NCBI GenBank assembly: GCA_045580815.1
Contig: JAZNOL010000067.1
Span: 1 to 28,135, forward strand
Origin: JAZNOL01 sp045580815
GTDB taxonomy: Bacteria; Bacillota; Clostridia; RUG12999
DNA: 28,135 bases
Direction of reading: 5' to 3'
Shown one piece after another: positions 24,075-28,135 of this stretch. Numbering within the stretch: the stretch's first letter is position 1; each line of letters begins with the position of its first letter. The notes beneath the pieces are model-generated. The model had not been told where the DNA came from and did no database searches. It was given only the letters and a program-made list of their open reading frames with translations. Made by a program: the position numbers and the translations under genes.

Positions 24075-27000
24075 TTATTCTACTGTAAGTGTTGTTGATA
24101 CGCCATTTGCAATTACTGTATAAGTTCCGGCATCAAGTGTCGGAGCAAATTCATAGTAACCACTTCTGTCAGCATCTTTGCAATCAGCATAAACAAGGTT
24201 TGTTCCGTTGTATACTGTAACGCCTACATGTGCATTAGGTGTTGTGTTACCTGTAATGAGTGCTTTGCCGTTTAAAACGTATGCACCTTTGTTTGAAATT
24301 GTCTGTGCGTATGTGTACGGTGAAATTTCGTTATTAAGAATCATAACTTTAACTTTGTCACCGTCTGCAACATCAAGAGCTGAAATATCAACTGTGTAAT
24401 CTGTTGCACTGAGAACTTTTGCATCGTTTACATACTGAACGCCTGTTAAAGCACCGTCTTTATAAACTGCAACTGCAATGTCTGAATCAAAGGAAGCATC
24501 AGCGGTGATAATAACGCTTGCCTTATCAGCAGAAACAGTTGAAGTTACATTTTTCTTAACTGCGTTGTAGAAATGCTCTGCAAACTGGAAGTAACCCACA
24601 TCTGTAAAGTGCAGTGTGTCGTAGAGCAGGCTGTAATCTGTAACAAGCGCAGTCATATCTACATAACGGTATCCGTATTCCTGTGAAAGCTCCTGAATAA
24701 CGGGACGGATATTATCCGCATTGTGGTTCGGATTTGCGGCTGTACCGCGAATCGGAGGTACTGTCAGGATAATTTCGGGATTTGTGGGCAGATTTTTATA
24801 TGTTTCAATGAGAGAAATGTAATCTGCTTTGAACTTATCGCGTGTTGCACCTTCTGTACCGATATTACCGTCGTTTGTACCAAGCATAATAATAACGATA
24901 TCGGGGTTTGAAAGAAGGCTTGCCGCATATTCTTCAGAAAGTGTATATGAGGGATTTCCACCATTTTCAACAGCATAACCGTTCATAAGGCGATAGCCTG
25001 CACGACCATAGTTCTGAACATCGTAATCTTCGCCAAGCATAGCACCGATTCTTGTTGACCAGGAATCGCTTGTAATCTGACCGTTGTTACCGGTGTTACT
25101 GTCACCTACGCAAGCGATAACTGTTTTGTCTTCTGCAACAGTGATAATGTCTTCTTTTGTAGAAATTTCTTTAACAAGACTATTTCCGTCATACATCATA
25201 ACTTTTGCATAACCGTAGCTTGCAGGAGTATTTATGCTGTAGCTGCCTTTTTCTGTAAGTGTGTTTTCGCTTGCAGAAATAAATGTTCCGTTTTCTGCAT
25301 AGAAAGCTGTAACAAGCTTGAGGCTTGTGCCGTTTTCAAGGTAACGTGCAGGAACAGCTGTGATTGTTGCTGTACCGTTGCAGTTGTCAACAAATACGTC
25401 AGCATCGGGAACATATTTAACTGTTACGCCATCAAATACCGCGCCAGCCGCACTGTAAACAGCAAAGGGATATGCCATTTTTTCAAGAAGTCCGTCTGTA
25501 TCTTCAAATGTGTATGTATAAACATCAGTTACATAGGCAGTTTGTGCATTTACTGTGATATTTGAACCATCAACAGTTACTGTCCAAGTTCTTGCATTTT
25601 CACCGTTTATTGATGCTGTATCTTCTGCCATATGAACCATTGTGCGAACGCCGTCTATACATTTTACAACGTAAGGTGCATATTTATTATAACCTGTTTT
25701 TTCTAATGTGTCAAACCAGTCACCACGGCCAAATTCATAATATGACTGTTCATCTTCGCTGATTGCAACTCTGATACCAAAACGTGAAGCACCTCGTTTT
25801 TCACCTTTGATAACAAGTTCTTTAAGATCAACCGAACCTGTTGTTGCAGGTTTGAAGTTTACAACTGCGGGATAGTATCTGTCAGCAATACCGCCGGTAA
25901 CAGAGTTCTGACCCTGGTGACCCAGCAGGTGCAGATTTGAGTTGTTGCCGTGAATAAATGCACCGGGGAAGCCCTGCCATGAATGTGCTTTTGAAAGCTC
26001 CCAGCTACCTGCATCGTTTTTAAGAACTGTAAGGTCTTTTTTGTTTGCACGTACAGCAAGAGGAGAATCAATAATTGATACAGTATCTGTATATGTTGCA
26101 ACTGCACCGTCTTCGCTGTCATAACCGCCGAAGGATTCTTCGTAGATATAAACTCCGTCTTCAACTGTAACATGTACATCGTCAAGACTGGGTTTTGAAG
26201 ATTTTGTTTCTGTAACAAGTACATTGTCAAATGTTACATATTCGCCGCCCTGACCTGCCGCAAACAATCTCATTGTGAAGCCTTCACCACGGAAAGGCTT
26301 GTTGTCTTTATAGCTACCTGTCTGAACAGTTGTTCCTGTAGCTTTTTCAACAACAGTCCATGCGATGTCACCTTTTTCAACAGTTACACTTACTGTGTAC
26401 CATTTCTTTGCTAAAAGTTTGTTGTTTGCAAGAGTTGAATCAATATCCGGTTGAAGAACAGTCCAGGATGCACCTTCTACTTTTGAAAGCTGGGTTTTGA
26501 GTGTGCCGTCTGTTGCGCCGTTGTTACCCATAAAGTAAAGCTCGTAGAAATCTTTACCTTTATAGTTGAAACGGATACCGCCACCGGCGTTTTCTAAACC
26601 AAGGGCGTTACTGCTTCTGTGAATATCAAATGTATATGTATAAATATCGTCCTGATTCATTGTAACACCGCTATACTCAATAGACGGAGCAGCAGGACGC
26701 ATATTACCTGCACTTGTAGGATTCCAACCTGTCTGAGCATTGATTGTGATTGATTTGCCAAAATCAGACGGATTTAAAATAATTGCAGTACCAACCTGAT
26801 CCTGCGACCAGCCACCAAAAGCATAACCATCAATTGTACGGTTGTACCAGTTGCCTGCAACTGCCACATCTTTGCCTATTGTGTAATCAGCTGTGTTATA
26901 AACTTCTTCGTAAGAGTTGAAGTTATCATAAAGAATCGCATTTTCGGGAACTACAAATCCTTCTTCAACAAAAGGTATTGTAGTTTTTTCAACTGTCAGG

Positions 27001-27965
27001 TTGTCATAATACATAAATGTGTTACCCTGACCGCCGCCGTAAAGTGCAAACATTGTAGGCTGTGCAGCTATAGGATTGGGATCTGTCCAGCTTCCTGTCT
27101 GAACAACGTCGTCGTTTCCGTCGCTGTCGATGTCAACACCTTTTTGTGTAACAGTCCATTCAATTTTACCTGCACAAATAGATACAGAAGCTGTAAACCA
27201 TTTCTGTGCGGCAATGTTGTCGTTAAGATATGTATCAAATGTTTTTGTGATATCTTTGCCGTTTTCGTCTTTTTCGCCTGTGTTATATCTGTTTGTTGTA
27301 GCTGTTTTATCAGGATTTGTTGTGATAACAGCATCGTACTGCACGGCACCGTTTTTAACTACAACTGTGCTGTAAAGCTCCGAGCCTTCAACCATGTAGC
27401 CGTAAGCATGGTCACCATTGCCGACAAAATCAACAGCATAATAATTGCTGCTTGCGAGTGCTGTGTCGTTTCCACCGTTGTAGCAGAAAAGAATACCGCC
27501 GCCTGCCTGAACAGTACTTTTGTAGAAATCAAATGTATATGTGTATTTATCGGTGTTGTTTGCTTTAACAACCTGATTGAATACACGGGGTTTTGAAGCC
27601 CAACCGTTGTATGTAGAACGTGCTTCAACAGCAAGAACTTTGTTTTCTTCAGTTGTTGTTGGGTCCTGAATAACACCGGTTCTGGCTGTGCCGTCATAAC
27701 CATTGCTGTAACCGCTGGTATACCAGTTTGTTGAGTCCTCAGTTTCACCTGTTTCGGAATTTGCAACATGCGTTGTGTATTTTCCGCCAGTTGTTGCAAG
27801 TTCTGCCGCACTTGCAGCGTCTGTAACATAAGCCTCAAAATCATCTGTAAAAGCTGTTACATGTGTGTTTTCTGCTGCTTCATCTGCAAAAGCGGTGATG
27901 CACATAACCGATGCAGTCATTGCCAATGCAACAAGAAGAGCAAGAAGTCTTTTTGTGTTTTTCAT
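24075..27965 (-). CDS. Large secreted SGNH/GDSL-type esterase with repeated jelly-roll modules
   Basis: A 1296-residue exported protein; signal peptide 1-27 (AFA). Residues about 35-335 and 345-605 are two related jelly-roll modules, both with a YTYTFD strand, a KW-(F/Y)-T strand and a closing (Y/F)-D-N strand. A more diverged third module spans about 612-860. A small sandwich (about 865-940) leads to the SGNH domain (about 945-1140): VGDSN with S956, NYGRAG, LGTNDGN with N1031 and DTLHFTD with D1116 and H1119. These are the four blocks of SGNH carbohydrate deacetylases, so removal of acetyl groups from a plant polysaccharide is the best inference. Another sandwich (to about 1215) and a CarboxypepD_reg-like module (ASSN-free; GYYEFAPTLDAGTYTV) end it. 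GGAGGTAG precedes the ATG. Confidence 0.88.
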   Translation of the reverse strand: MKNTKRLLALLVALAMTASVMCITAFADEAAENTHVTAFTDDFEAYVTDAASAAELATTGGKYTTHVANSETGETEDSTNWYTSGYSNGYDGTARTGVIQDPTTTEENKVLAVEARSTYNGWASKPRVFNQVVKANNTDKYTYTFDFYKSTVQAGGGILFCYNGGNDTALASSNYYAVDFVGNGDHAYGYMVEGSELYSTVVVKNGAVQYDAVITTNPDKTATTNRYNTGEKDENGKDITKTFDTYLNDNIAAQKWFTASVSICAGKIEWTVTQKGVDIDSDGNDDVVQTGSWTDPNPIAAQPTMFALYGGGQGNTFMYYDNLTVEKTTIPFVEEGFVVPENAILYDNFNSYEEVYNTADYTIGKDVAVAGNWYNRTIDGYAFGGWSQDQVGTAIILNPSDFGKSITINAQTGWNPTSAGNMRPAAPSIEYSGVTMNQDDIYTYTFDIHRSSNALGLENAGGGIRFNYKGKDFYELYFMGNNGATDGTLKTQLSKVEGASWTVLQPDIDSTLANNKLLAKKWYTVSVTVEKGDIAWTVVEKATGTTVQTGSYKDNKPFRGEGFTMRLFAAGQGGEYVTFDNVLVTETKSSKPSLDDVHVTVEDGVYIYEESFGGYDSEDGAVATYTDTVSIIDSPLAVRANKKDLTVLKNDAGSWELSKAHSWQGFPGAFIHGNNSNLHLLGHQGQNSVTGGIADRYYPAVVNFKPATTGSVDLKELVIKGEKRGASRFGIRVAISEDEQSYYEFGRGDWFDTLEKTGYNKYAPYVVKCIDGVRTMVHMAEDTASINGENARTWTVTVDGSNITVNAQTAYVTDVYTYTFEDTDGLLEKMAYPFAVYSAAGAVFDGVTVKYVPDADVFVDNCNGTATITAVPARYLENGTSLKLVTAFYAENGTFISASENTLTEKGSYSINTPASYGYAKVMMYDGNSLVKEISTKEDIITVAEDKTVIACVGDSNTGNNGQITSDSWSTRIGAMLGEDYDVQNYGRAGYRLMNGYAVENGGNPSYTLSEEYAASLLSNPDIVIIMLGTNDGNIGTEGATRDKFKADYISLIETYKNLPTNPEIILTVPPIRGTAANPNHNADNIRPVIQELSQEYGYRYVDMTALVTDYSLLYDTLHFTDVGYFQFAEHFYNAVKKNVTSTVSADKASVIITADASFDSDIAVAVYKDGALTGVQYVNDAKVLSATDYTVDISALDVADGDKVKVMILNNEISPYTYAQTISNKGAYVLNGKALITGNTTPNAHVGVTVYNGTNLVYADCKDADRSGYYEFAPTLDAGTYTVIANGVSTTLTVE

Positions 27966-28037
27966 AAAACTACCTCCGTTTTTTATATATTATTATTTGT
28001 AAAAATACAAATGATAATCAAAGTGCTTGATATATAA

Positions 28038-28066
28038 ATTATAATTGAAAAATTTTTGCCTGTCAA
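28038..28066 (-). promoter_or_regulatory. Promoter of the secreted esterase gene
   Basis: On the minus strand TTGACA (28066-28061), a 17-nt spacer and TATAAT (28043-28038): a perfect consensus. The leader is about 65 nt and holds a short dyad, ATTTGTA/TACAAAT (27995-28012), of unknown role. Nothing was recognised from 28067 to the window end. Confidence 0.85.
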
Positions 28067-28135
28067 TTTCTTTTTGTTAAAAAGTCGGATTTCGCAACTT
28101 TTTATCTTGAATTGAATGAAATAAATAATATATAC

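Noticed and set aside
27144..27596. 150-residue Cys-rich open frame on the plus strand
   Set aside because: It lies wholly antisense inside the secreted esterase gene, has biased composition from the opposite codons, and lacks a ribosome binding site.

Overview
The window reads as chromosomal DNA of a low-GC Gram-positive anaerobe, most likely a clostridial gut polysaccharide degrader (an Oscillospirales- or Monoglobus-like organism is a guess, not a finding). The reasons are AT-rich coding, AGGAGG-type ribosome binding sites, sigma-A promoters with extended -10 elements, large secreted modular carbohydrate-active proteins, ECF vitamin transporters and a clostridial-type smpB-ssrA unit. No phage, IS, CRISPR, rRNA or tRNA gene was seen.

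Left part (1-10135): the 3' end of a secreted modular protein and its terminator come first. A three-gene operon follows: an ACT-ACT-metallo-beta-lactamase fusion, a short RluA-type pseudouridine synthase and an AraC-type regulator. Next is a tight three-gene operon of secreted proteins (a two-repeat jelly-roll protein, a clan GH-A glycosidase resembling arabinofuranosidases, and a CBM-like protein). The last gene of that operon is a close paralogue of the truncated gene at position 1. A perfect inverted repeat touches the -35 of this operon, and the AraC regulator just upstream is the obvious candidate controller.

Middle part (10136-16931): a cobalamin riboswitch with an intrinsic terminator precedes ecfT and an unusual 881-aa fusion of two EcfA ATPases with an S component, very likely a corrinoid importer. 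Convergent to it, on the minus strand, are an orphan ECF S component and an iron-alcohol-dehydrogenase-family protein in which two of the four metal ligands are replaced. That dehydrogenase diverges from a TetR-family gene. A 32-bp palindrome sits on the dehydrogenase transcription start, giving a coherent regulator-operator-target unit.

Right part (17048-28135): a PutP-type sodium/solute symporter whose start region is an exact 30-bp tandem duplication, then the minus-strand smpB-tmRNA unit, a cytoplasmic GH2 glycosidase, a convergent cytoplasmic NPP-type phosphodiesterase, and a 1296-aa secreted SGNH esterase with repeated jelly-roll modules.

Together the secreted GH-A enzyme, the SGNH esterase and the intracellular GH2 enzyme suggest breakdown of an acetylated plant polysaccharide outside the cell, with final oligosaccharide cleavage inside. 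All functional calls come from reading motifs by eye; no database search was run.
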